In this document: positions 26,123-35,864 of the stretch, in pieces
Numbering within the stretch: the first letter of the stretch is position 1
Layout of the letters: the number at the start of each line of letters is the position of its first letter
Assembly (NCBI RefSeq): GCF_900188205.1
Contig: NZ_FZOH01000002.1
Coordinates: 124,001 to 188,000, forward strand
Direction: 5' to 3'
From: Geodermatophilus saharensis
GTDB taxonomy: Bacteria > Actinomycetota > Actinomycetes > Mycobacteriales > Geodermatophilaceae
DNA length: 64,000 bases
Program-made: the position numbers and the translations under genes
The notes under the pieces: model-generated
What the model was told of the DNA's origin: nothing
The model's input: only the letters and a program-made list of their open reading frames with translations
The model's database searches: none

Positions 26123-26946
26123 GGAGCCCAGGAGCCGGGCGGGTGACCGGGCAGCGCGAGATCGGCCATGACGCCGAAGTGGTCGCTCGCCCACACCCCG
26201 CCCACCGGCTCGTCGAGGACCCGGGCGCACGACACCACCTGCAGCGTCGGGCCGTGCACGCCGGCGCGCACGAGGACGTGGTCGATGCGGCGGCTGACGG
26301 CGGTGGCCACCTCCCCGGCCCGCACCAGCGGGTTGCGCGCGTCGAAGGTGACGCCGGGATCGGCCGGGTGCAGCGTCTCCCAGGCGTCCTGGTAGCAGAC
26401 GCTCGTGCCGTCGAGCGACCGCCGTCCGCGCCAGAACTGCAGGCTCGCGGCATCGGGGGTCGCGTCGAGATCGCCCAGGACGACGGCGTGGTCGGCGCCG
26501 TCCGCCAGGAGCTCGAGCACCCGGGCGGCGGCCAGCGCCTGCTGCTCGCGCTCGTGCTCGTAGCCGAACTGCCAGCTCGGCTTGTGGTGGGCGACGAGCG
26601 TGCGCCCGACCGGGGTGTCGGCCTCGACGACGAGCGTGGCGCACCAGGGGAAGTCCGCCGTGCGGGGCGTGCAGTGCCCGTCGACCTCCTCGACCACGCG
26701 GTGCGGCGCCCGGGTGGCCAGCGCGCCGCCCACGCCGTCGTCGGCGGTGCGGGAGAACGGGGTCACGGCGTACCCGGGGCCGAGCAGCTCCTCGACGGTG
26801 CCGTCGGCGACGGGCACCTCCTGCAGCGCGACGACGTCGGCGTCGAGGCGGCGCAGCGTCGCGGCGATCAGCTCCCGCCGGCGGGCCCAGTCCGGGTTGG
26901 CCGGGCCGAGCACGTTGAGGGTCAGGACCCGCAGGGACGCCGTCAT
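26107..26946 (-). CDS. Endonuclease/exonuclease/phosphatase-family hydrolase
   Basis: 279 residues with the EEP core: LRVLTLNVLGPANPDW, the metal Glu in VVALQEVPV, VLGDLDATPD and the C-terminal SDHFGVMADLAL with catalytic Asp-His. Such enzymes cut phosphodiesters in DNA, lipids or nucleotides; no DNA-repair-specific motif stands out. No clear signal peptide. The end of the gene carries a palindrome that may serve the downstream ArsR gene. Confidence 0.9.
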   Translation of the reverse strand: MTASLRVLTLNVLGPANPDWARRRELIAATLRRLDADVVALQEVPVADGTVEELLGPGYAVTPFSRTADDGVGGALATRAPHRVVEEVDGHCTPRTADFPWCATLVVEADTPVGRTLVAHHKPSWQFGYEHEREQQALAAARVLELLADGADHAVVLGDLDATPDAASLQFWRGRRSLDGTSVCYQDAWETLHPADPGVTFDARNPLVRAGEVATAVSRRIDHVLVRAGVHGPTLQVVSCARVLDEPVGGVWASDHFGVMADLALPGHPPGSWAPQPNG

Positions 26947-27010
26947 GCGTCGCAGTCAACCGCGGTGCGGCCGGGCCCGTCAGCCGCCGTCGCACCGGGC
27001 GCCCGGCCGG

Positions 27011-27090
27011 CGTCCTGGCTCACCGCAGCGCGTCCTGGCTCACCGCGGTGCGTCCTGGCTCACCGCCGCGCGTCCTGGCTCACCGCCCCC
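27011..27090. repeat. Four 20-bp tandem repeats, CGTCCTGGCTCACCGC
   Basis: Units start at 27011, 27031, 27051 and 27071; the first 16 bases are identical and the last four vary. A reversed copy GCCAGGACG at 27096-27104 can pair with the start of any unit, giving alternative hairpins behind the amidohydrolase gene. No coding potential. Confidence 0.92.
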
Positions 27091-27106
27091 CGCGCGCCAG
27101 GACGCA

Positions 27107-27131
27107 GCACGATCAGCTCACCTGATCGTGC
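27107..27131 (-). terminator. Hairpin spanning the amidohydrolase stop codon
   Basis: Perfect 10-bp stem GCACGATCAG/CTGATCGTGC with a 5-base loop. It includes the gene's last codons and stop. Probably the transcript end, though there is no U tract. Confidence 0.65.
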
Positions 27132-28429
27132 ACCGAGCCGGCCAGCCGGGCGGCGCGCTCGGCCACCTCGGCCCGCAGCGCGCCGGCGTCGACGGTGGTG
27201 ACCTCACCGCCCGCGACCACCTGCCGGCCACCCACCCACACGTCGCGCACCAGCCGGGAGACACCGGACCAGACGAGGTGGGTGAGCAGGTCGGCGGCAT
27301 CGCCCACCGGCTCGAAGCCGAGGTCGCGGGTGTCGAGGTGCACCAGGTCGGCCCGCCGCCCGGCCTCGACCTGGCCCAGGTCGGGCCGGTCGACCGCGTC
27401 GGCGGCACCGCCGGTGGCCAGCCAGAACGCCTCCGCGGCGGTCAGCGCGGTCGCCGACATCTCCCGCAGCCGCGCGAGCCCGGCGGCCAGCCGGACGTCG
27501 GCCAGCAGGTCCAGCCCGTCGTTGGACGCCGGCCCGTCGGTGCCCAGGCCCACCCGGATGCCGCGGTCGAGCATCGCCCGCACCGGCGCGATGCCGCTGG
27601 CGAGCTTGGCGTTGCTGGCCGGGCAGTGCGCGACGGCGACGTCGTACTCGCGCCACAGCTCGAGGTCGCCGTCGTCGACGTGCACGCTGTGCGCGGCGAG
27701 CACCCGCCCGCCGAGGACGTCGTGGGCGGCCAGCAGCGCCGGCACCGACAGCCCGTGCCGGGCCAGCAGGTCGGCGCCCTCGCCGGCGGTCTCGGCCACG
27801 TGCAGGTGCAGCAGCATCCCGTGCTCCCGGCACAGCTCCGCGGCCCGCCGCAGCAGCGGCAGCGGCACGGTGTAGGCGGCGTGCGGGCCCAGGCCGTACT
27901 CGACCGTGCCGTCGCCGGGCGCTCCGCGCGCGAGGTCGACGGCGGCGGCCATCTGCTCCTCCAGCGGCGGCATCCCCGGCAGCGGCACCATCGGCGCCGG
28001 GATGACCGCCCGCGCGCCGGTCGCCCCGACCGCGGCGGCGATCCGCTCGGGTGAGAAGTACATCTCCACGCTGGTGGTCACCCCGCCGCGCAGCATCTCC
28101 GCCGACGCGGCGGTCATCGCGACCTCGACGTCGTCCGGTGTCAGCCGCGCCTCCCGCGGCCACATCACCTCGCGCAGCCAGCGGTCCAGCGGCAGGCCCT
28201 CCCCTTGGCCGCGGAACAGCACCATCGGCGCGTGCGAGTGGGCGTTGACGAGTCCCGGCAGCAGCAGGCCGGGCAGCGTCACCACCTCGGCGCCCCCGGC
28301 CGGCGGGGCGTCGGCGGCCGGGCCGGCCCAGGCGATCCGCCCGTCCTCGACGTCGACGACGGCGTCCGGGACGACGGTGCCGGACCGGTCCCCCACGACG
28401 ACGGCCCGGGCGGCGAGTCGCTGGCGCAT
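27113..28429 (-). CDS. Amidohydrolase (TrzA/AtzA–MtaD deaminase-like family)
   Basis: 438 residues. Metal ligands are visible in order: NAHSHAPM, HLHVAETAGEG, VLAAHSVHVD and GTDGPASNDGLDLL, as in cytosine/adenosine-type deaminases and chlorohydrolases. HCPASNAKLASGIAPV is typical of the S-adenosylhomocysteine/5'-methylthioadenosine deaminase branch. Likely a cytoplasmic deaminase of a purine-like substrate, but the branch also includes guanine and triazine hydrolases. ATG start, no operon partner on this strand. Confidence 0.88.
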   Translation of the reverse strand: MRQRLAARAVVVGDRSGTVVPDAVVDVEDGRIAWAGPAADAPPAGGAEVVTLPGLLLPGLVNAHSHAPMVLFRGQGEGLPLDRWLREVMWPREARLTPDDVEVAMTAASAEMLRGGVTTSVEMYFSPERIAAAVGATGARAVIPAPMVPLPGMPPLEEQMAAAVDLARGAPGDGTVEYGLGPHAAYTVPLPLLRRAAELCREHGMLLHLHVAETAGEGADLLARHGLSVPALLAAHDVLGGRVLAAHSVHVDDGDLELWREYDVAVAHCPASNAKLASGIAPVRAMLDRGIRVGLGTDGPASNDGLDLLADVRLAAGLARLREMSATALTAAEAFWLATGGAADAVDRPDLGQVEAGRRADLVHLDTRDLGFEPVGDAADLLTHLVWSGVSRLVRDVWVGGRQVVAGGEVTTVDAGALRAEVAERAARLAGSVHDQVS

Positions 28430-28510
28430 GGCGGCACGCTAGCCCCAGCGGCCCCGTCCGACCGGCCGACGTGCAGGCAGTGCCCAGGAGCCGCCCGTAC
28501 CGTGGACGCC

Positions 28511-29206
28511 ATGTCCTTCCTGGCCGCCACGGCCTCCTCCGACCAGGGCGGGCTCACCGCGTGGCTGCTCTCCCTCGTGGACTCCCTCGGCCCGATCGGC
28601 GTGGGCTTCAGCATCCTGCTGGAGACGGTGATCCCGCCGATCCCCAGCGAGGCGGTCCTCGGCGCGGCCGGCGTGCTCATCGACAGCCCGTGGGCGTTCG
28701 TGGCCGTCGTCGGCTGCGCGACCATCGGCTCGATCCTCGGCGCGGTCTTCTTCTACTACGTCGGCCGCGCGCTGGGCCCGCGCCGCTCGCACGCCTTCCT
28801 CGACCGGCTGCCCCTGGTGGAGACCGCCGACGTCGACAAGACCTTCGCCTGGTTCGAGCGGCACGGGCGCTCGGCGGTGTTCTTCGGCCGCATGGTGCCG
28901 ATCGTGCGCAGCTTCATCTCGGTGCCTGCCGGCGTCGTGCGGATGCCCTTCGCGCAGTTCCTCCTCTACTCCGCGGCGGGCAGCCTCATCTGGAACGCCG
29001 TCCTGGTCACCCTCGGCTGGCTGGCCCGCGACTTCATCGAGGCGAACCTGCACTACCTCGACTACGCCGTCGTCGCGGTCTTCGTCCTCGCGGTGGGCTA
29101 CCTGGTCTACAAGCGGGTCAGGGACATCCGCCACCACCGCCGCCGGCAGACCACCGCGGGCCGCTCCGGGGACGTCCGCGGGACCGGCGACCGCCCCGCC
29201 GCGTGA
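28511..29206 (+). CDS. DedA-family membrane protein
   Basis: 231 residues. DedA/SNARE-associated domain: ETVIPPIPSEAVLGAAG near residue 40, then FGRMVPIVRSFISVPAGVVRM with the conserved Arg and AG motif, and AGSLIWNAVLV. Family members flip undecaprenyl phosphate or phospholipids and help keep the proton motive force. C-terminal cytoplasmic tail is basic. The stop overlaps the HAD gene start (GTGA). Confidence 0.93.
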   Translation: MSFLAATASSDQGGLTAWLLSLVDSLGPIGVGFSILLETVIPPIPSEAVLGAAGVLIDSPWAFVAVVGCATIGSILGAVFFYYVGRALGPRRSHAFLDRLPLVETADVDKTFAWFERHGRSAVFFGRMVPIVRSFISVPAGVVRMPFAQFLLYSAAGSLIWNAVLVTLGWLARDFIEANLHYLDYAVVAVFVLAVGYLVYKRVRDIRHHRRRQTTAGRSGDVRGTGDRPAA

Positions 29207-29859
29207 GCCGCCCCGAGGTCGTCGCGTTCGACGTCAACGAGACCCTGCTCGACCTCTCCCCCGTCGCCGCGGCGCTGGTCGAGCTGGGTCGGCCGGCGCA
29301 CCTGCTGCCCACCGTCTTCGGCCGCACCCTGCACACCGGCGCGGCGGCGACCGTGGCCGGCGTCCGGCTGACCTTCCGCGCCGCCTTCGAGTCGGCGCTG
29401 GCGCAGCTCACCGACCTCTCCGACGGCGAGCGCGCCCGGGTGGCCGACACCTTCCTCGAGCTCGTCCCGCACCCCGACGTCGAGCCCGCGCTGCGCCGGC
29501 TGGCCGCCGCCGGGGTGCGGGTGGTGACGCTGTCGCACGGCTCGCCCGGCGTCGCCGAGGCCGGCCTCGAGCGGGGCGGCATCGCGCCGCTGGTCGAGCG
29601 GACCCTCTCCAGCGAGACCGTGCACGCGTGGAAGCCCTCGCGGGAGGCGTACCTGTGGGCGGCCGGCGTGTGCGACGTGCCGCCCGGGCGGATGGCGCTG
29701 GTGGCCGCGCACGGCTGGGACGTCCTCGGTGCCGAGCGCGCGGGGCTCACCGGCGCCTGGTTCCCGCGCGGCGAGCGCGTGTACCCACCGGCGTTCCCCG
29801 CCCCGACCGTCCTCGCCGGGGACCTCGCCGGCGCGGTCGACGCGCTGCTGGCGCTGTGA
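29203..29859 (+). CDS. HAD-superfamily haloacid dehalogenase type II-like hydrolase
   Basis: 218 residues. Motif I is FDVNETLLDL with the nucleophile Asp, motif II VVTLSHGSP, Lys in HAWKPSREAY, and motif IV altered to VAAHGWDVLGAERAG. The NETLLD and HGWD signatures are those of (S)-2-haloacid dehalogenases, but many relatives are plain phosphatases, so the substrate remains open. It forms a tight run with DedA upstream and a hydrolase downstream, each overlapping by 4 bp. Confidence 0.88.
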   Translation: MSRPEVVAFDVNETLLDLSPVAAALVELGRPAHLLPTVFGRTLHTGAAATVAGVRLTFRAAFESALAQLTDLSDGERARVADTFLELVPHPDVEPALRRLAAAGVRVVTLSHGSPGVAEAGLERGGIAPLVERTLSSETVHAWKPSREAYLWAAGVCDVPPGRMALVAAHGWDVLGAERAGLTGAWFPRGERVYPPAFPAPTVLAGDLAGAVDALLAL

Positions 29860-30488
29860 GCTCCCCCGCGCTGGTCGACACCCCGCTCGGACCGGCCGCG
29901 GTGCACGCCGACGGCCCGGTCGCGGGCGCCCGCGGGACGCTGGTGCTCGGCCACGGCGCCGGCGGCGGGGTGGGGTCGGCCGACCTGGTCGCCGTCGGTG
30001 GCTCCGCCGGCGCGGCCGGGTGGCGGGTGCTGCTGGTGGAGCAGCCGTGGCGGGTGGCCGGCGGGCGGATCGCCCCGGCGCCGCCGCGCCTGGACCTCGC
30101 CTGGACCGCCGTCCTGGACGCGCTGCGCACCGGTGGCGCACCGGCCGGGCCGCTGGTGCTCGGCGGCCGCAGCGCCGGTGCGCGGGTGGCGTGCCGGACC
30201 GCCGTCGACGCCGGCGCCGACGGCGTGCTGTGCCTGGCGTTCCCGCTGCACCCGCCCGGCCGGCCCGAGCGCAGCCGAGCCGGCGAGCTGACCGGCGCCG
30301 GCGTGCCGGTGGGCGTGGTGCAGGGCGAGACCGACGCCTTCGGTCGCCCGGAGGAGGTCGCCGCGGTGCTCGCCGGCGTGCCGACGGCGTCGGTCTACGC
30401 GGTGCCGGGCGACCACTCGTTGCGGCGGGCCCCCGACGTGGTGGCCGCGGCGGCGACGTCCTGGCTCGAGGACCTGCTCAGCGGTTGA
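29856..30488 (+). CDS. Alpha/beta-hydrolase (KANL3/Tex30-like)
   Basis: 210 residues. Small alpha/beta fold with LVLGHGAGGG as oxyanion loop, nucleophile Ser in VLGGRSAGARVA, Asp in VQGETDAFG and His in PGDHSLRR. The layout fits the KANL3/Tex30 dienelactone-hydrolase-like group. Substrate unknown. The GTG start overlaps the HAD stop; the stop lies in a TTGATCACCGGG sequence repeated 60 bases later. Confidence 0.87.
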   Translation: MSSPALVDTPLGPAAVHADGPVAGARGTLVLGHGAGGGVGSADLVAVGGSAGAAGWRVLLVEQPWRVAGGRIAPAPPRLDLAWTAVLDALRTGGAPAGPLVLGGRSAGARVACRTAVDAGADGVLCLAFPLHPPGRPERSRAGELTGAGVPVGVVQGETDAFGRPEEVAAVLAGVPTASVYAVPGDHSLRRAPDVVAAAATSWLEDLLSG

Positions 30489-30530
30489 TCACCGGGCTGT
30501 TGCCGTGGACACGCGCGGACACGCCGGCGG

Positions 30531-30570
30531 GAGCGGCAACGACCCGATGATCACCGGGTCGTTGCCGCTC
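30531..30570 (+). terminator. Perfect 16-bp stem hairpin after the hydrolase gene
   Basis: GAGCGGCAACGACCCG pairs exactly with 30555-30570 around the loop ATGATCAC. The loop and right arm repeat, with two changes, the sequence at 30484-30505 across the upstream stop codon. Strong intrinsic-type terminator lacking a clear U tract. Confidence 0.75.
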
Positions 30571-30630
30571 GGCCCCGTCCGGAGGCTCGCGCCGAGCGTG
30601 CGAGGCGTGAGAGGGACGGGGTCCTCCGTC
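30571..30630. terminator. Hairpin ending at the coxG stop (GGCC...GGTCCTCCGTC)
   Basis: GGCCCCGTCC at 30571 can pair with GGACGGGGTCC ending 30624, across a GC-rich loop. Like the elements at 13019 and 21318 it lies in a convergent gap and ends GTCC-TCCGTCA on the minus-strand stop. A divergent third member of that group. Confidence 0.5.
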
Positions 30631-31714
30631 AGCGGCGGCGGCGCCGGACGGCGAGCAGCACCAGCAGCAGCACCGCCAGCACACCCGCCGCGGGGCCGGC
30701 GTAGCGGGCCATCGCCGCACCGCCCGCCACCTCGAGCAGATCGATCGGCTCGGGCTCGGCGACCGGCTGCGTGCGGACCGTGGCCGCCGCGGGGGCGCTG
30801 CGCGCAGGCGCGCCGGTGGCCGGGCGGCTCGGCGGGGCGGTGTTGCCCGACGGCGGCGTGCTGGGCACCCCGCCGGCGGCGGCCACGGGTGCGGTGTCGG
30901 AGGCCGACGGCGCGGTGTCCGAGGCGGCGGGAGCGGCGTCGGTGGCCGCCGGGGCGTCGGCGTCGACCGCCGCGATGGAGACCGTGTCCGTCGCCCCGAC
31001 CGGCGTGATCGGTGCCGTGTCGGTGGGCGGCGGGGCGTTCCCGGCGTCGGTCGTGCCGGTGGAGGTCACCGAGTCGGTGGCCGCGGCAGCCGCCTTGCGG
31101 GCCTTCGTGCCGGCCTTGCGGACGGTCTCGGCGGCGGCGTTGTCCCCCGGCACCTGCTCGACCGACTGCGCGACCTCCTCGGCCACCCCGGTCGCGGTGG
31201 CAGCGACCGTCGTGCCCACGGCGGGCTCCTGCTGCTGCGCCGCCGCGTCCCGGTCGACGGTGACGTCGTCGCCGCTGGCGAGCTGGGCGGCGAGCTTGTC
31301 GGCGAACTGGCCGAGCAGCTTGTTGCCGACGTCGGTCATGACACCGCGGCCGAACTGCGCCGGGCGGCCGGTGATGTTGAGGTCGGTGAGGACGTCGACG
31401 CGGGTGGTGTTGCCCTCGCCCTTGAGCTGGGCGGTGATGAGGGCGGCCGCGGTGCCGTTGCCGCGCTGGTCCTTGCCGCGGCCGTCGATGACGGCCTTGT
31501 GCGCCGCCTCGTCCTTCTCGACGAACGACGCCTTGCCCTGGTAGGTCAGGTTGATCGGGCCGAGCTTGACCTTGACCCGGCCGGTGAACGAGTCACCCTC
31601 GACCGAGTCCAGCGCGGCGCCGGGCATGCAGGGGGCGATGCGCTCGATGTCGAGCAGCACCCGCCAGGCCTCGTCGACGGGGACGGGGACGGTGAAGGAG
31701 TTCTCCAGCTGCAC
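30629..31714 (-). CDS. coxG: CoxG-like SRPBCC protein with membrane-anchored C-terminal extension
   Basis: 361 residues. Residues 1-150 are a CoxG/SRPBCC domain (VDEAWRVLLDIERIAPCMPGA, then LKGEGNTTRVDVLTDLNI). A long Ala/Thr/Pro-rich spacer of about 170 residues follows, and the protein ends in one membrane helix (AGVLAVLLLVLLAV) and RRRRR. Simple CoxG proteins are about half this length; in Oligotropha, CoxG helps attach CO dehydrogenase to the membrane. The tail suggests direct anchoring. GTG start with GGAGG upstream; last gene of the cox operon. Confidence 0.9.
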   Translation of the reverse strand: MQLENSFTVPVPVDEAWRVLLDIERIAPCMPGAALDSVEGDSFTGRVKVKLGPINLTYQGKASFVEKDEAAHKAVIDGRGKDQRGNGTAAALITAQLKGEGNTTRVDVLTDLNITGRPAQFGRGVMTDVGNKLLGQFADKLAAQLASGDDVTVDRDAAAQQQEPAVGTTVAATATGVAEEVAQSVEQVPGDNAAAETVRKAGTKARKAAAAATDSVTSTGTTDAGNAPPPTDTAPITPVGATDTVSIAAVDADAPAATDAAPAASDTAPSASDTAPVAAAGGVPSTPPSGNTAPPSRPATGAPARSAPAAATVRTQPVAEPEPIDLLEVAGGAAMARYAGPAAGVLAVLLLVLLAVRRRRR

Positions 31715-31741
31715 GGTGCGACCTCCGGGGTGAGGAACGGA

Positions 31742-31780
31742 CCTCGGCCGGTCCGCCCGGGGAGGGCGGGCCGGCCGAGG
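31742..31780. repeat. 17-bp intercistronic hairpin between coxM and coxG
   Basis: CCTCGGCCGGTCCGCCC pairs with GGGCGGGCCGGCCGAGG (one G-T pair) around a 5-base loop. It may partly terminate transcription or protect the coxSLM message, lowering coxG relative to the enzyme genes. Confidence 0.75.
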
Positions 31781-31808
31781 GCGGGCGGGTGCCGGGTCGT
31801 GTCGGAAA

Positions 31809-32666
31809 CTACAACCCGGCGGCGGTCGCGACCGCCCGGCGGGTCAGCACCTGGGCGAGGTGCTGGCGGTAGTCGGCCTGGGCGTTGAGGTCGCTGCTCG
31901 GGCTGGTGCCCTCGGCCGCGGAGCGGGCCGCCGCGGCGACCGCGTCCGGTGACGCCGACGCGCCGGCCAGGGCCGCCTCGGTGGCCGGCGCGCGCAGCGG
32001 GACCGGGCCCATGTTGGTCAGCCCGATGCGCGCCTCGGCGATGTGCCCGTTCTCCCGCCGGACCGCCGCGGCGACCGCGACGATCGACCAGGCCTGCGCC
32101 ACGCGGTTGAACTTCTCGTAGCGCACCCCCCAGTCGCCGGCGAGCTTGGGCACCCGGATCTCCACGAGCACCTCACCCTCGTCGAGGGCGGTGGTGAGGT
32201 AGTCGACGAAGAACTCGCGGGCCGGCACGGTGCGCCGACCCTCGGGCCCGGCGACCACCATCTCGGCGTCGAGCGCGAGCGCCACCGACGGCAGGTCCCC
32301 GGCTGGGTCGGCGTGGGCCAGCGCCCCGCCGAAGGTGCCCCGCCGGCGGGTCTGCCGGTCGGCCACCGTCTCGGTCGCCTCGGCGATGAGCCGCGCGTGC
32401 TGGGCGATCAGCGGGTCGGCGATCACCTCCGCGTGGGTGGTCATCGCGCCGATCACCAGCGCGTCGCCGTCCTCGCGGACGCCGCGCATCTCGGCGACCC
32501 GGCCGAGGTCGACGATCGTCTCGGGTGCGGCCAGCCGCAGCCGCATGACCGGGATGAGCGACTGCCCACCGGCCATGATCTTGACGTCGTCACCGCCCTC
32601 GGCGACCGCCTGCACGGCCTCCTCGACGGTGGTCGGCCGGACGTACTCGAACGGCGCGGGGATCAC
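31809..32666 (-). CDS. coxM: Form II CO-dehydrogenase-type FAD subunit
   Basis: 285 residues, molybdopterin dehydrogenase FAD-binding family. Two FAD-binding stretches, KIMAGGQSLIPVMRLR and TRRRGTFGGALAHADPAGD, are intact. It passes electrons from the FeS subunit to quinone or another acceptor. GTG start overlaps the coxL stop by 4 bp. Order S-L-M on this strand is the arrangement of form II operons. Confidence 0.93.
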   Translation of the reverse strand: MIPAPFEYVRPTTVEEAVQAVAEGGDDVKIMAGGQSLIPVMRLRLAAPETIVDLGRVAEMRGVREDGDALVIGAMTTHAEVIADPLIAQHARLIAEATETVADRQTRRRGTFGGALAHADPAGDLPSVALALDAEMVVAGPEGRRTVPAREFFVDYLTTALDEGEVLVEIRVPKLAGDWGVRYEKFNRVAQAWSIVAVAAAVRRENGHIAEARIGLTNMGPVPLRAPATEAALAGASASPDAVAAAARSAAEGTSPSSDLNAQADYRQHLAQVLTRRAVATAAGL

Positions 32667-35151
32667 AGGGCACCTCCCGTGGACGACGTGCCGGTGGACG
32701 GCGCCTGGGCCGACTCGGCACCCTGCGCGTTGGTCTTGGCGGTCGCCCGGTCCCCGCCGTCGCCGCCCTCGTGGACGGCCCGCCAGACCCGTTCGGGCGT
32801 CAGCGGCATGCGGATGTCCCGCACCCCCAGGTGCCGGACGGCGTCGAGCGCGGCGTTGACCACCGCCGGCGTGCTGGCGATGCAGCCGGCCTCGCCGACG
32901 CCCTTCGCGCCGATCGGGTTGCCCGGCGCCACGTGCACGGTGTTGTCCGTGTCGAAGTGCGGCAGGTCGGCGGCCGAGGGGACCAGGTAGTCGACGAAGG
33001 TGCCGGTGGTGAGGTTGCCGTCGGCGTCGTAGACGGCCTCCTCGTACAGCGCCTGGGCGATGCCCTGGGCCAGTCCGCCGTGGATCTGCCCCTCGACGAT
33101 CAGCGGGTTGACGATCGTGCCGACGTCGTCGACGCAGGCGTACTTGCGGATCTTGACGAACCCGGTCTCGGTGTCGACCTCCATGGCGCAGATGTGCGTC
33201 CCGTGCGGGAAGGAGAAGTTGACCGGGTCGAACGCGGCGTCCGCGTCGATCGTCGGCTCGATGTCCTCGGGGTAGTTGTGCGCGGTGAACACCGCGAGCG
33301 CGATCTCCTGGATGGCCATGCCGGTGCCCGGGGTGCCGCGGACGGAGAACCGGCCCCCGTCGAACTCGAGGTCGTCCTCGCTGGCCTCGAGCAGGTGGGC
33401 GGCGACCTTGCGGGCCTTGGCGATCACCTTGTCGGCGGCCCTGACCACCGCGGCACCGCCGACGACGAGCGAGCGGGAACCGTAGGTGTCCAGGCCCCGG
33501 GAGGCGATCGCGGTGTCGCCGTGCAGCACCTCGATGTCCTCGAACGGCACGCCGAGCCGGTCGGCGACCAGCTGGCTCCACGCCGTCTCGTGCCCCTGGC
33601 CGTGCGGGGTGGAGCCGGTGACCACCTCGACCTTGCCGGTGGGCAGCATCCGGATCGTCGCGTGCTCCCAGCCACCGGACCCGAACGACAGCGAGCCGAG
33701 CACCCGGGAGGGGGCGATGCCGCACATCTCGGTGAACGTCGAGAAGCCGATGCCGAGCTGGACCGGGTCGCCGGACTCCCGGCGGCGGCGCTGCTCCTCG
33801 CGCAGCTCGTCGTAGCCGATGAGCTCCAGCGCCCTGCGCGTGGCCGTGTCGTAGTCGCCGCTGTCGTACTCGAGGCCCGCCACCGTGGTGAACGGGAACT
33901 CCTCGGCGTCGATCCAGTTCTTGCGGCGCAGCTCCAGCGGGTCCATGCCCAGCTCGACGGCGAGCTCGTCCATGATCCGCTCGATCGCGAAGGTCGCCTC
34001 GGGCCGGCCGGCGCCGCGGTAGGCGTCGGTCGGGGTCTTGGTGGTGAAGACGCCGTCGAGCTCGAAGCGGTAGGCCGGGAACTTGTAGATGCCGGGGAAC
34101 ATGAACGCGCCCAGCGCCGGCGTCCCGGCCGTGATGAGCCGCAGGTAGGCGCCCATGTCGGCCAGCAGCCGGACCCTGAGTCCCTTGACGTTGCCCTCGC
34201 GGTCGGCGGCGATGTCGATGTACTGGACCTGGTCGCGGCCGTGGTGGGCGGCCATCAGCGACTCGCTGCGGGTCTCGGTCCACTTGACGGGCTTGCCGAG
34301 CCGGCGGGCGACGAGCAGCGCGAGGATCTCCTCGGGGTTGACCTGCAGCTTGCCGCCGAAGCCGCCGCCCACGTCGGGGGCGATGACCCGCAGCTTGTGC
34401 TCGGGGATGCCGGTGACCATGGCGGCCATGACGCGCAGGATGTGCGGGATCTGGGTGGCCGACCACATCGTGAAGCTGTCGCCGACCGGCTGGACGACGA
34501 CCGACCGCGGCTCCATGAAGGCCGGGATCAGGCGCTGGTTGACGAACCGCCGGCTGACGACGACGTCGGCGTCGGCGAAGGCCTGCTCGGTGTCGCTGCC
34601 GGTGCCGGCCTCCCCGGCGTCGAAGACGAAGTGGTAGCTGGTGTTCGAGGACAGGTGCGAGTGGACGAGGTCGGCGCCCTCCTTCGCCGCCTCCTCGACG
34701 TCGAGCACCGGCGGGAGCGTGTCGTAGTCGACGTCGACCAGCTCGATCGCATCGGTGGCCGCGGCCCTGCTGCGGGCCACGATCAGCGCGACGGCCTCCC
34801 CGACGTGGTTCACCTGGTCGACCGCGAGCGACGGGTGACCCGGGTTGACCATGTCGGGGGTGACCTGCCAGGCGCTGGGGATCGAGCCCTGCTCCTCGGC
34901 GACGTCCTGGCCGGTGAGGACGGCGACGACGCCGGGCGCCTCGCGGGCCGCGCTGACGTCGATCGCGGTGATCCGGGCGTGCGCCACCGGGCTGCGGACC
35001 AGGGCCATGTGCAGCATCCCGGGCAGGACCATGTTGTCGGTCCAGGTGGTCTCGCCGGTGATGAGGTGGGCGTCCTCCTTGCGGCGGCGGGCCTGCCCGA
35101 TCTCCTTCTCCGGCGCGGAGGGGGCGGTGGTGGCCGGGTCCTCGGTGACGG

Positions 35152-35155
<4 letters not shown>
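32663..35155 (-). CDS. coxL: Form II CO-dehydrogenase/aldehyde-oxidase-type molybdenum subunit
   Basis: 830 residues, xanthine-oxidase-family large subunit. The active-site loop reads AYRGAGR at 378-384, the form II signature; form I enzymes proven on CO have AYxCSFR with the Cu-binding cysteine, absent here. Molybdopterin motifs GGGFGGK and GQGHETAW are present, and the Glu of GEAGCIAS near the C-terminus is the catalytic base. CO oxidation by form II enzymes is disputed; an aldehyde or purine substrate is possible. GTGA overlap with coxS. Confidence 0.94.
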
Positions 35156-35646
<491 letters not shown>

Positions 35647-35864
35647 GGATCCTCCGCTTGGTTGCAGGGGGCGAGTGCGCCCGGTGGCCGGGCGCTCCAG
35701 GGCGGAGTCTGCCTACGGAGGAGTGACTTAGGCCACGCTTACCTCCACACGGAGCCCCTGCGCATCCGCAGGAGCGGACCGGGAGCGCGGATCGAGCCGC
35801 GCCTGCGGCGCGCTCCGGTGCGCGGTGCCGCAGCGGAGAGGTTGCAACCGCGTTGCAGCGGCGG

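Noticed and set aside
27011-27090. CRISPR-like array
   Set aside because: Units are contiguous 20-bp repeats without unique spacers, and no cas genes are near.
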